From Deinandra increscens subsp. villosa (lineage: Eukaryota; Streptophyta; Magnoliopsida; Asterales; Asteraceae): a stretch of 64,000 nucleotides of DNA. The stretch is from the NCBI GenBank assembly GCA_039602395.1, contig JBCNJP010000027.1, forward strand, positions 39,152,986-39,216,985, written 5' to 3'. Below, in pieces: positions 34,581-46,900 of the stretch (the first letter of the stretch is position 1; the number at the start of each line of letters is the position of its first letter). A program made the position numbers and the translations under genes. The notes under the pieces were generated by a model. That model was not told the DNA's origin. It saw nothing but the letters and a program-made list of their open reading frames with translations, and ran no database searches.

Positions 34581-36201
34581 TGTTCCCTCAATTTCTTCTC
34601 CGCCTCTCCGTTCTTCCTCTTCGATCGCATAAGAAACGCATTTCAGTTGGGCGAGAGGACGATTTGACCGGATCCGTCACTCCAGTTGCCGCTCGCCATG
34701 TAGCCTCGCTCCAGTCGATTAAAGCCCACTACCGCGGGTGTTGGTCATCCACCACCACAATCGGCTTTTACCCATCACGGCTCCATCTTTGGTGGATTTA
34801 TAAAGGTTTGTGTCGTCGTTTTCTTTTTTCGTCTCCACTTCTTTTTCATCTCATGTACTTTTTTATGTAGGTTTATCTTTCAGATCTAGGGTTGTTGTGA
34901 TTCGGAGTATGTACGTTCTCAATCTAATATCTGTGTTTTCTTCCTGATCTGTGGCAAGTTCCGATTTTAGGGCTATGTTTTGTTTTTTTTGTTGTGGATC
35001 ATTCCATTTCTTTTTACCCTGTGTAATATTTGTGGGCTTTAAGAAAATAGCTCATATCTGATCTCATTCCATGTTTTTTGATGTTTTAGGCTTCAGGAAA
35101 TGCATGAATTCATTTCCTCATCCTCTCATATTCTTGCTTCATCTCAGAAATTCTTAGCCGAACATCAAACAGGTGGAAACAGATGGATGCGATGACGATA
35201 GGGGATTAAGGCAAAGAGTTGATCTGCGATGGATGTGGTTGTGGTGAGGTGTTGGTTTGTTCCTGCATTTTTTACCCTTTGTTTACCCTCTGTTAGATGT
35301 TTGTGGTGCATAATGTTTTAATATGCATTATGATCCAGTTGGATAATCATAATCAAACAATTATTGGTCATATATTTATTATAACTTGATACAATTTATC
35401 ATTTGAGATGTTGTTTGTTAACATGTTTAATAAATCGGATGGTAACAACAAGAAGCTATGTGCAGGACATGTAGCAATGGAGTTTTCTAAACTTATTGTG
35501 ACTCAATATACATATGTAAGTTACTAGCGGTTAATGTTTTTTATTTCTGATCAGATTATGCACAAATGTATTTAACACTTCTACTTCACATATGCTAACA
35601 CTTTTGTGTTGTCACGGGATACATATTTGGTATCCAACCACTTAGAGGTATAATATTAATTGTGATTTTTAAAGTTTTGCATTTGATATTTATTACAAAA
35701 ACATATTTTATAAAGCTTTGAGCTTTGGGGTTGGGATAAGAGCTGGTTCCATACTTAAATTTTTTAGGGTTGTCCTTATTATGTGTTGCAGGTGACACAA
35801 CCATAAAAAGCACTCTGATTATTGGTTTGTTTATTTACAGCAGCCTTGGCCTTAGGCATGTTTAGACAAACATACATGGAATGGTAATGAGCACCTCCCG
35901 AATATATGTACCTGATTATGAGAATCTGAAGTTTTTGTTAGTTTTATTTGATGGCTGACCTTTGGGGAAGCGTGGTGGCTTTAGTTTTTTTGGGGGGTTG
36001 CTAATCAGGTACGATGGTTTTTTTTTAATTTTTAAGTTTATATTGAATTGGGATTTTGAGATAAGAATTTTGTTATTGTGGATAAAGTGTGTTCATATTG
36101 TTAGTATGATGGAATTTGGTGTTCTGAGACCATTAAATTGTTGTTTTTTTGCCATGAATTCTTTTATTTCCTTTTCAAATTAATATTTTTATCAAAATTT
36201 C

Positions 36202-36247
36202 TTATGTCTATGTTTTGCAGGTTGTTATGTCTATGTTTTGCAGGTTG
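36202..36247 (+). repeat. 23-bp duplication of a splice-acceptor-like site
   Basis: TTATGTCTATGTTTTGCAGG is present twice in tandem, period 23 bp. Each copy ends in a consensus acceptor TTTTGCAG, giving two alternative acceptors if this region is transcribed. Confidence 0.8.
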
Positions 36248-37222
36248 AACTTATGTATGAAGTGATCTGAGAATCAGCTCATCATGTTAATCTTCTTTTC
36301 TCATTACCTAAGGTATTTGAATGATAGTTACCAATTTACCCTATTATGTTAATATTTTGGAACACCGTATTTAGATGTGTAGCATAATGACAGGCCTGGC
36401 TACTGTGTTTCATTTTTATCTTTAGAAATAATATCCATGGCCATGAGTACATTTAGTGCATTATATACCCGACATATATTTTTCTCATCAAATTGTTTTT
36501 GTAATGAATATTCAAACGTTGCCGAACAAATATAAACCAAAATTAAAATTTTATGTGGTTGAATGACTGTTAATAAGATTCATATTTTATCTTATTATCA
36601 TCATTGTCTTAACTGTGATAACATTTCAATGGATTAAAATTTCTTAAACTTTCTTTACCAATGGATTACAATTTTAATTGGGCAAGTGGCCTTTCAGTGT
36701 TACCATATTTTGCTATAGTAAGTAGATGATGATGAATGAGGGATAATCTTGCAACTTATTGAAACTGTTTGTTCTGTTTTAAGGGCATTATTAATTACAT
36801 GATTGGCAGTTTGGATTTAGCTTTCAGCACAACCAATTTGAAAGGCACAACCAAGAGGTTCTATGGGACTTATGATTTATGGGTTTCCAACATTCAAAAT
36901 TGTGAAATGAGGTAAGTCTGATGGTTCAATCAAACAAAAAACTACATGACATGTGCTCCAAGAAATAGTTTTTATCAGCATACAGATGGAATTACTTCAT
37001 ATTCCTAAAGGATTTTAAGGTGAAAGGCATTGGATTATGTTTCTGTTTCATTGTTAATGATCTATTTTATCAATGTGTATTGTTGTAAAGATATATTTGG
37101 CATTGTGTTTAGACTATTTTCATAACACTTCTATCATGCACTCAAGTGGGACTTTTATCTTAAGCCGTCACGTGATTCAAAAATGGTGAGGCCGCCGCAA
37201 CGCGCGGCGGGTCACCCACTAG

Positions 37223-38172
37223 TATTATATATGTTACAACTATTTATTACATGTAAGATATATGTAAATCACATAAACCAAGACAACGAATATGTTAGGA
37301 AATAAAAGCAAATACAAGCCCATGTACACCCAACCCAACCCAAACCTAAAGGACAGGAAACCCAATTTGATAGATAAAAAGGAATCCGGAAAGGATTCGG
37401 TAATGAAATATACAAGTATAAAGACGTCTGCGTTGCAGGCGCAAATTTTTTTTTAGAAAATGTCAAAGTCTTAAGTTTATGTTACCTCTTATTAGTCAAT
37501 CATAAGTTTTTGTATTTGTTGTCTATATAGTAGCCATTTAGTTTGTTCACTAATTTGCATTACATATTACATGGTGAAATGATCATACATAATAATTTTT
37601 AAACGAAATCAAAAGACACTATACATTATTATCATTTAGTTTTTCTATCATCTATTTAATCCATATCTCCTTCGCTTGTAACTTGTATACCACCTTCTTC
37701 ATCGCAATAGCGCCTAACTATTATGTAAAACGTGGAACATGAGATATATATTTGAGTATTTCAGATTTTGTCATGGCTCAGATTAGAGGTAAAAACGTAC
37801 ATCAACACAATGTTGATTGTGAAGTAGATCAATAAAAGGCTCAAGTGGGAAAGATGTCAGCTGTGTGAAACATGTAAGGAACATGTCGCTGCCTTCCTAA
37901 GCATTTATTCTCAATACAACATAGCCCGTATAATTAACTTATGAAATTGATAAAATCATCATCACCATATCTAGGTACTTAGCCATCAAAAGTGAGTTTA
38001 AAATGATGCAGAGATAGTTGTGATACACGTGATGATGCATGTATGTAGGCCACATTCCCACCGTCTATTTCAACAAATAAGAAAGTCTATAGAAAATATC
38101 AGTCAATGAGATCATCACATGTGGCTTAAACAGCATAATAGTCTACACGTCAGATTCCGTATTTGATATATA
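37223..38172. other. Intergenic, no recognised gene
   Basis: AT-rich sequence between two Helitron-type termini; no open frame with a domain and no repeat structure noticed. Confidence 0.5.
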
Positions 38173-38205
38173 CGAGTAAAAGACCCGCGCGTTGCTGCGG
38201 GTTGA
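38173..38205 (-). mobile_element. Helitron-type 3' terminus, minus strand
   Basis: On the minus strand a hairpin (ACCCGCAGCAACGCGCGGGT) is followed by CTTTTACTCGT. The expected CTAG is CTCG here, so it is slightly decayed. The element would extend to higher coordinates, perhaps through the duplicated region to about 42.1 kb; its 5' end was not identified. Confidence 0.5.
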
Positions 38206-40249
38206 AACTTTTTGTCAACATATATTCAGTAGTACAAAAATATCAATAATAATAGTGATTAGAGTTGTTTTTTTTACAAACAGCAAACCATAGATAGCAA
38301 ACCATAGAAAGTTAAGTTGTTTTCAACATACAAAAGAAAGTTACTTGACTATTAGATCACAAAAGAAAGTCATAATTTCTTCTTGAAAGTCCATCATACG
38401 ACATGAGATATGTGTAAAGCTTTGAGCTCAAATTCATACCTCATACGTATTTTCTAATCAACTTTGATGTCATGACGGAATAAATTTATTTTGAACACCA
38501 AACCCACTTACAATAAAACTGATCCAGGCAGCTATCTAGTAGCGTATCCACACATTCAAGTGATGCTTCCTGTATGCTTGAAAGGACCTAGGTCAACTGT
38601 CTAAAACAGTTATTTCTGCACAAATAAGAAACAAAATTCTTAAAATTCAAAGGAAATAAGAATGTAATCATAAATTCGAAAGCAGATCTTCATAAAAAAC
38701 TAAGACAAAACCATTTCTTTGGTCTTAGTAGCAGGTGCGTCTTCCTTGCATTCTACCACGAACACGAACCTACATTATCAGATCTTTACCCTTACCTCGG
38801 TTTTCAAGCGGAGATGAGAAAGAAATATGGATTCAATACATACCTTGTTTATAAAACGCAATGATTCTTCTAATGGCACATAGCTGTTCGTCATCTCACA
38901 CGCCAAACCTAAATCGAAAAAACAATCAATAGAAAAACCTGATAAGAAGATGAGAAACCTAAACCTAAAAAAACAACAAAAGTCATAACAAACTGCAAGT
39001 ATAAAAACAACAAACAGCAAAAAGGATAAATACAAACATAAAACACCAAGAGGATATCTAAAATGTACGATGGATATAGTAAACTCATCAGAAGGATGAA
39101 CCCAATATATACATTATTTCAAGGTATACTTCAAGCTGTTACAAATGCATAATTTGTTCTATTAATGATCGTATTTGTTAGCTTTTATAATTAGACTTTA
39201 TCATTATCTAAGTACACCTAAATATAAGAAATTTAGAGTAGAGCATATTAATAGCTCAATAACACCAACATTGGTCATAAAATCATGATCAGAGTACAAC
39301 TAAAGACAAAATTGATAATTAAGCATTTTAACAAACAGGTTGTGTGCATGCATAAGGAGAAAAAGAATGAGAACAATACGCACAAAAACCAAATGTGAAA
39401 TCAAAAGATGCATCTAAATTAGACAGTACATCAACACAATAATCGTATACCACACAAACAATAATCATATTACTACACAAACGATACGAAAATGCCGTAA
39501 AATATAGTAGCAGAGAGGGGGTATTAGGGTATGAAACGCTTACTGATTTTGGTGGAAGTCTATCGAAAAGTCACAAAGTTACCTGAGAGACCAGAAACAA
39601 CCATAAAGAGTTGTCTCTCTTGAAAAGAAATAGAGGTAAATATCAGATGTTAGCGGCCGTAATATCCCCAAACACAAACAGTCTCTCTTGAAGAGAGATA
39701 TAGGTAAATATCAGATGTTAGGGGCGGCAATATCCCCAAACATAAACAGGGATGAACACGTAAACACTGAACGCCACTTCGCACCTTCCACCAACAGAAA
39801 CATCCACCAACAGAAAGCAAATATATGATGTTAGCGGCGACGCATACCCGTCGGAAACATCCAATGTTTCTTTCTAAAACAATTAACTTAGAAAAATTTG
39901 AACTGTGTAGGATTTTCAAAGAAACGTACCAGAGCAAATGCCAATTTAATGATGAACAAACCTCAAATCAGACGATAAACGTAATACATACTATAGTAAC
40001 TACAAAAATGTTAAAAAGTTGTTGCTAACACTAAAAAACACCATTACAATAGTAAAACATAATTGAAAAGCACAAACAGAAAATAGTAACTTGCCTATGA
40101 CTAAGCCTGCAGAAACTGTCCAAAGCAATCCAAGAGGACCTGCACATATCAATTGAATCTGAATAAGCCTCAAAGAAGCATAATGTCAACATTTAAATCA
40201 AATTGTTCTCAAAAGTCAATTTGAGGTTTTATTTCGGGACAACAACAAT

Positions 40250-40811
40250 ATAAACCAATATTAAGAATGGATCAAGGCTCAGAAAATTATCACCATTTCC
40301 CAAGAATCATAATTAAGCCTCGAGAAAATCTGTAAGGGACAATTGAATATGAATACGCCTCAAATAATCAAGGCTTAGAATACCAATTCCATATTTCATT
40401 TCGGGACAACAGTGACATAATGAAAGCTCAGAAAACTATCATCATTGCCCAATTTCAAATGGTCTAAATCTCTGCAACATAAACCTGACCACCTGAAGAA
40501 AAGTAGCATCATATGATGCTTAACAACAGCATAAACCAATATTAAGAATGGATCAAGGCTCAGAAAATTATCATCATTGCCCAAGAATCATAATTAAGCC
40601 TCGAGAAAAACTAAAAGGGACAATTGAATATGAATAAGCCTCAAATAATCAAGGCTTAGAATACCAATTCCATATTTCATTTCGGGACAGCAGCGACATA
40701 ATGAAAGCTCAGAAAATTATCATCATTGCCCAATTTCAAACGGTCTAAATCATTGCAACATAAACCTGACCACCTGAAGAAAAGTAGCATCATATGATGC
40801 TTAAAGAACAT
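40250..40811. repeat. 281-bp tandem duplication
   Basis: The block starting ATAAACCAATATTAAGAATG at 40250 recurs at 40531 with scattered substitutions and no large indel. The shorter phrase TCAGAAAATTATCATCATTG recurs within units, so the region probably grew from a smaller motif. Confidence 0.9.
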
Positions 40812-41675
40812 TGGCTCAGGAAAAAAGTTCATCACAGTCTCATAACATCATCAAGCAAAAAAGGATTCTAAAGACCATAACATCATCAAGTAAAAAGCAT
40901 TTATCATAGCCTCATAGAAGCCATGAACAACAGTCAGGAGCAACATAGGCTCAGAAAAATCCATCGTTGCCTGAAAGGGACAATTTATTACGCTACCAGT
41001 AACATAGGGTCAGAAAAACATGATCATAGCGACATAGAAACCTCCAGGAATAGTTAGCAGCAACATGGGCTTAGAAAAAAATTCAACACAACCTCAATTA
41101 AACCTCAACGCCCAAGTAAACAACTACATCTTTTAAGTACAAAAGAAAACCCCAAATGCCATCTACGAAATACCAAATCAGAAAATTGACAGCAGCTATG
41201 CAGTTCTGTTCCACTCACATCCAGAGAGCAAAGTTACAGCTTTGCTACAATCTGGAGAGCAAATAAAAAGTAATCAGATATAGATGCAACTGAGAAAGAA
41301 AAATAGCAAATACCCAAGCCATAGAAACCGTAGACAGCGATAGGATTCCTAACTTACAAAACCCTAACAAAGAAGGGAAAGTAAGATGAAGAGGCCAAAT
41401 CGCAACAAAACGTGAAAAGACCCCAAAATCAGTAAAGTACCAATCAATTCAGTCACAGAAACCTAGAGAACGACTGCGCAAATAGGTCAGCGACTGCCGA
41501 ACATAATCCGGCGGCCACTATAAACAGTTGTCCACACTCACACACTACAGAAACCTAGCCGATGACGGCACATCAGAGAGAAACAACATGCAGAGGATGG
41601 CTCACACCGACAGCCACGGAGTAGGCGGCGTAGTCCCAAATCCAACACAACATCTGTGTAAAGAACATAACAACG

Positions 41676-41797
41676 ACTCAGATTCCGGCGACGGTTGCGC
41701 TACGCGCCGTCTCGTCCCCGAATCCATCATCGCAAACAGCAACTCAGATTCCGGCGACGATTGCGCTACGCCGTCTCGTCGCCGAATCCATCGTCAC
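41676..41797. repeat. 66-bp GC-rich tandem duplication
   Basis: ACTCAGATTCCGGCGACG begins both units (41676 and 41742); the second has a 2-bp deletion in the GCGCC run. Confidence 0.85.
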
Positions 41798-41850
41798 AAC
41801 TCGAGCCGTTACCGACGGACGGATAACGACGCTCCATCGCTAGCGCCAAA

Positions 41851-42030
41851 CATCGGAAAAGCCACAATGTAGAAGAAAGAGAATAGTCGGATTCTCCAAA
41901 GAGAGAGGTAAACAGAGTGAAAGATACGTGGAGAGAGGTAAAAAACATCGGAAAAGCCACAATGTAGAAGAAAGAGAATAGTCGGATTCTCCAAAGATAG
42001 AGGTAAACAGAGTGAAAGATACGTGGAGAG
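41851..42030. repeat. 95-bp tandem duplication
   Basis: CATCGGAAAAGCCACAATGT begins at 41851 and 41946; the two copies are nearly identical through the end of the GAGAGAGG run. Confidence 0.9.
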
Positions 42031-42141
42031 AGGTAAACCATTGTCATCACACACCGCCAAAACCAACCAATAAACTAAAAACGTGTGAACGGGAATAGTG
42101 GTCTCTAGAGACTGACAATTTAACACAATTGATATATAGGG

Positions 42142-42187
<46 letters not shown>

Positions 42188-42193
<6 letters not shown>

Positions 42194-42954
42194 AGGATCA
42201 TGTGAAAACAACTTTTATTGCGAAAACACGAAAACAAATATTAAAACCTCTATAACTTTTTCATACGTTAAGATTTTTATAAAAATTTTGCACCAAAATC
42301 CTTAAAATTATGTTATCTTTAGTTATGGGAAAAAATTTAAAAAATAATCAAATTTTTTTAAAAATTATTATTGCACAGGTGCAATAATTTTTATTATTAT
42401 TATTGCACATATGCAATAATATTAAAACCTTTATAACTTTTTTCATATGTTAACATTTTTTATAAAAGACTGCACCATAAATCTTATAATTCTGTTATCT
42501 TTAATTCTGGAGAAAATTAAAAAAAATTCAACGTTTTTTTTATTTTTTTATTATTGTACATGTGCAATAAAAATTTATTATTGCACATGTGCAATAATAT
42601 TAAAACCTCTATAACTTTTTCATACGTTAATATATTTGATAAAAAATTGTACCATAGATCTTATAATTCTGTTATCTTTAATTCTGGAAAAAATTAAAAA
42701 AAAATTAACGTTTTTTTGTTAATATTACACATGTGTAATATAATTAATACGTATTATTGCACATGTGCAACAATAAAAAAATTCATGAAATTTTATATTT
42801 TTAATTTTTTTTCCCAGAATTAAAGGTGACATAATTTTAAGACTTTTGGTGCAAATTTTTTTAAAAAATATTATCGTATGAGGAAGTTATAGAGGTTTTA
42901 ATATTTGTTTTCTTGTTTTCGCAATAACATCTTATTTTTATTTGATCCTTCCCG
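42188..42954. mobile_element. Foldback MITE A in TA microsatellite
   Basis: AGGGTAAGGATCA at the left end is matched by TGATCCTTCCCG at the right. Inverted arms extend about 150 bp and include CCTCTATAACTTTTTCATACG. The middle holds two further direct copies of this arm sequence, period near 180 bp, and several palindromes around GCACATGTGC. No coding capacity. The left flank is a TA repeat of about 40 bp. A close relative lies at 48232-48895. Confidence 0.8.
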
Positions 42955-43032
42955 TATATATTTGTTTTCTTGAATCCGCAATGGATGTAGCGTTTTTGCT
43001 GGATGTATTTTACCCTAACTATATATATATAT

Positions 43033-43220
43033 AGGGTGAGGTTCATTGTATACACTTTCGCATGTGAAATAGCTCTTTTTCACATGTGAAAGTTTCTAAT
43101 TAATGAGAAAAAAGAAAAAAAGAAAAAAGAAAATTAATCACAACCATTAGATCAAGAGATCTAATGGTGAAAAAGGGTGTCTACCTGTCTACACTTATGG
43201 GGGTGTCTACAATGAACTTT

Positions 43221-43225
<5 letters not shown>
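43033..43225. mobile_element. Small MITE B in TA microsatellite
   Basis: A 193-bp element with ends AGGGTGAGGTTCATTGTA and TACAATGAACTTTTCACT, flanked on both sides by TA repeats. It also has internal palindromic pairs (TTTCGCATGTGAAA and CATTAGATCAAGAGATCTAATG). Confidence 0.8.
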
Positions 43226-43267
<42 letters not shown>

Positions 43268-43273
<6 letters not shown>

Positions 43274-43956
43274 AAGTTCTAGTACAACCCAATATTATTG
43301 TAAGAACTTAAGAACTAATATAAAAACCATTAAATTTTAATTGAATGAAGGTTATTTAGATAATTTTTGTGCTTCTTCTTCTTTTTCCTTCATGTCTATA
43401 CACATGATGACAACTTAATGACCTAAAACAAAACAAAAAAAACTAAACAAAAATCATTTTTTTTATGTCCGACTATATTGCATATATGCAACATATGAAA
43501 CATATAATGTTGCATATATGCAACATATGAAACATATAATGTTGCATATATGCAACATGGTATGTTGCATATAAAACATACCATGTTGCAAATAGAAACA
43601 TATAATGTTGCATATATGCAATATTGTATGTTTCATATGTTGCATATATGCAACATAGTCGGACATGCAAAAAAAAAAACAAAAAAAAACTTTTTTTAAG
43701 TCATCGGGTGGATATGGGTGGATATACGTGAAATTAAATTAAAAAAATATCAAATTGCCTAAAAAATACTTCATTTGAAATAATTTTCCTTTGGTTCTTA
43801 CAGGTTTTGTACAATGGAAAACAAGCGATTTGATATGATCTTTACCATAAATGTAGTAGAAGAATTAAAAATAAAAGACAAAATTACTTAACTATCCCTC
43901 ATTTAAGTTGGTTTTTAAGTTCTTACAATAGATAATGGTTCTTACATGAACTTTAC

Positions 43957-43959
<3 letters not shown>
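43268..43959. mobile_element. MITE C with palindromic core
   Basis: Ends AGGGTAAAGTTCTAGTACAA and the reverse-complement-like CTTACATGAACTTTACCC. Both arms then carry TTGTAAGAACTTAA-type sequence. TA repeats flank it. The centre (43468-43665) is a near-palindrome opening GTCCGACTAT and closing ATAGTCGGAC, filled with repeated TTGCATATATGCAACA. Confidence 0.85.
43468..43665. repeat. 198-bp near-palindrome of TGCATATATGCA units
   Basis: The palindromic phrase TTGCATATATGCAACATA recurs about every 40 bp and the whole block is bounded by GTCCGACTAT and ATAGTCGGAC. Apparent reading frames over it (repeated Tyr/Met/Gln/His residues) are artefacts of the repeat. Confidence 0.9.
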
Positions 43960-43994
<35 letters not shown>

Positions 43995-43997
<3 letters not shown>

Positions 43998-46900
43998 TGA
44001 AAGTTCAAATACAAAGGGGTTTTCCCGTACGAAGTGCGCGAAGGAAGGATAGGCCGACGCGTGGCGTTTTCTTTCTAGACGCGGAGGGCATTTTTGTCAA
44101 TTTAAATTTTTTTAATTAAAATAGACGGTAGATAACGTCACAACGTGTGTTTTTAATTAGATATCGTTGCGTTATTTGTTGTAACCTGATTTATATCTAG
44201 TTTCTTCATGCGTCAAAATTGAAGAAACATGCGTGATTATAGAAATTCAATTAATTTAATTTTTTTGAACTTATGTTCAGTTTTTTTACGGGATACTGGG
44301 ACATTACAATTATAGCATGCGTAATAGTGCTTTATATTATGCGTGAAAATAAGAGAACCAAATTTTTGATAAATCTTAAACCAAATCTTAAACATACAAA
44401 CAAATGTTTTTCAACCAGTTGCTTTTTGTACTCTCTCGTTGATAAGCTTAATCGTCGATTTCTTTTCGTCATGTTTATCCATGTGTTCCGCGAAGATTTT
44501 CATGTGGGCTTTGGCCTTGATGACGACGTCTGCTTTCAAATTATTTGTGTCGGAGAGAATGATTTTTGCGACATATTTGTTTCTCAGTTCAATCAACTGT
44601 TTATTCTGCATATAATTCGGATCTGACTCCTTAGCAAAGTTGCATTCCCAGTTGACATCACCAAAGAAAGTCTCCATATGCCTTAAAGCGAATACTCCAC
44701 AATCAACAAAGCTTTTCGTTGTTCTCCAATTCATTTTTACCCTTTTGATTTTTTCATGATCGAACAACATATGATGAGGATGTTTTGTGCTTTCCAGATA
44801 GCCTTTCAAACATTTAAGCTGCAAAATTATGGCACAATGCGTTATTTTTTTATTTGAACGGTGCGTGATTTTTCAAAGAATGCGTTATTATTATATAAAG
44901 TGTGCGTAATTATAAAATTTGTTACAAAATTAAAGAATGCGTTATCTTAAGAGAAATGTTGCGTGATAAAGAATTACCACTTTATGGGGGACTCCTTGGT
45001 ATCTATTCTCAAACTTTTTTTGATCCACCATGTTGTCTAACAAGTTGACAGCTCTAGTTCTGATATCGAAACAGATTACATAGAAGTGTTCGCTCATTAG
45101 AATCGGAATAAAGCATAGATCCACGTTCCGTAGGGAAGTCATCCCCAATCTTTCTACGTGTTTTTGCAGGTTGTCTGTAAAGATTTTTTGCCTATAATCA
45201 TCATCATACTGTTCTTTGATGTAGAGTACATCAGACTGCAAAAAAAGCTTAAATCAGCAATTAAAGTATGTTGTTGCGTGATTTCATCTCTATAAGTTGC
45301 GTTATTTTTATTATTTATTTTGTACCAACAATGTGGATAGGCAAAACAATCTCATGAATTGGTTGGTCCTGCTTTCTGTGTTGCTCTTCATCATTTAATA
45401 TCTCTATATATGCATCCAGAGCATATGTGTGTACGTAGATTCCAGGATGAAATCTTTCCAATACAGCTTTATACATTATTGTTTCATAGTTTGATTCATA
45501 CACAACATATCTGCATAAGTTATTAAAAAAACATGTCATTTTGTTATGATTTTTTTATTGTATTTGTGATAAATTTAACATGGATGCATTCTTACAGTTC
45601 ATCTTCGATCGGTGTGAACAGCCAATCTGCAATCATTTTTTTCTAATACTTGCAGCTTAGTTGTTATTTCAACGGTTTTCCTGTAGTAGGGGGACCTAAG
45701 TGCAAAGGCCCTTTTTCTCCTTCTCTTTGTTCTTGGGCTATATTGATTTCCTTCTTCACCAAATTTCGCCCTTTCAGGAGTTTTATCATTATCCTTCTGT
45801 TGCTCATCATCCTCTTCACTATTCTCTTCTGTTTTTTGAATTCATTTTTAGGTTTTATGCGTGATTATTTTTAAAATTTAATCTCATAATGAATACAAAA
45901 TTTTTATAGTTACCTTCTTTCCCTTCATTCTCTTCTTTCTGCTTCTCCTCGGTTTTTTTAATATTTTCTTCTTCAGCAATATCCTTTGCGGGTTCCTCTT
46001 TGTTTTGATTATCTGCTTCAACTACAGTAGGTGGTTGCAAAAATGGCATTGTTTGTATCAAAGAGTTCACTTGATTTGTTTCTTTAGTAGAATCTGTTTT
46101 TTTTTTTATCAAAGTCCAATAGGGCTATTTTTATGAAAGTTGAAAAATAAATATGCATTGCGTAATTACCTTCTATCTGTGATGCTTGAGGTTGAGTGTC
46201 CCCTTGAATTGTGTCATAATTGACAACCACATCTTTGTTACCATCTGCGATTTTCAAAAAAAAAAATAATATTAGATATTAAATTGTTAGAAAGATTATT
46301 AACATGCGTTATTACCTTGGGTTGTTTCAGTTTTTTCTATCTGCTCCTTCAGATGTGTCACATCTACTTGTTCATTTGCTTCCTCATCATCTTCTTTCTC
46401 TCCTTCTGTTTTTTTCATTGAAATGATCAGTTGCGTTATTATAGTTAGCAATTGCGTTATTATGGAAGGTGTTTCCATTTTTACCTTTCTGTTCAGTTTA
46501 AATTCCACCATCTTCAGGTTCAACATCTGCAGCATCATTATTTTCATCATCCTTCTGCCCTTCTGTTTTTTTACATTCAAATGGTTATTTTTTTAGGAAA
46601 TTCTTATTGCGTTATTTTAATTAACATTTGCGTTATTGTTTGAAGGTGTTTCCATTTTTACCTTTCTCTTCATTTTCGACATCAGTATCAGCCTTAATAT
46701 TTTCTTCTTCACCACCCTTTGATTTACAGTTGTGGATTTTGTGATGTAGCCTATTACTGTATTCCAGACAACAAGGAAGTTTATCTTGAACATTCTTCCT
46801 CCTTGAGTTTGGTCTTTCATTACATCAATGACATTACCAACTGATACTGGTTTGTCGAATTGGTTTTTAAAGTCATTAGTTGACTTGCTTGATCCTTTTC

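Larger units (their letters stand above)
34273..37222 (+). mobile_element. Helitron-like element with exon-like pieces
   Basis: The 3' end at about 37190-37222 has a GC-rich palindromic stretch (CCGCCGCAACGCGCGGCGGG) then TCACCCA and CTAG followed by T. The proposed 5' end near 34273 (CTATATATAATAATACAAAC) resembles plant Helitron starts, but the leading T of TC appears mutated. Inside, a CT-rich leader-like region, consensus splice sites (GCAG, GTAAGT near 36911) and short open exons suggest captured host sequence; no gene was identified. No RepHel protein is present. Confidence 0.45.
38206..42120. other. Helitron-like body; no intact gene
   Basis: Short minus-strand exon-like pieces and a CT-rich leader near 41990-42040 are present, but no protein family was recognised. 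The 41528-41872 plus-strand frame is a Ser/Asp/Arg-rich translation of a duplicated segment. Confidence 0.35.

Noticed and set aside
34325..34870. 181-codon Ser/Leu-rich frame
   Set aside because: Produced by a duplicated CT-rich leader-like sequence; no domain.
37395..37450. tRNA-like GCGTTGCAGGCGC near 37425
   Set aside because: No cloverleaf with A and B boxes at tRNA spacing could be drawn.
41528..41872. 114-codon plus-strand frame
   Set aside because: Spans a 66-bp tandem duplication and has no domain; the exon-like signals are on the other strand.
43463..43682. Met/Tyr/Cys-rich minus-strand frames
   Set aside because: Direct translation of the TGCATATATGCA palindromic repeat.
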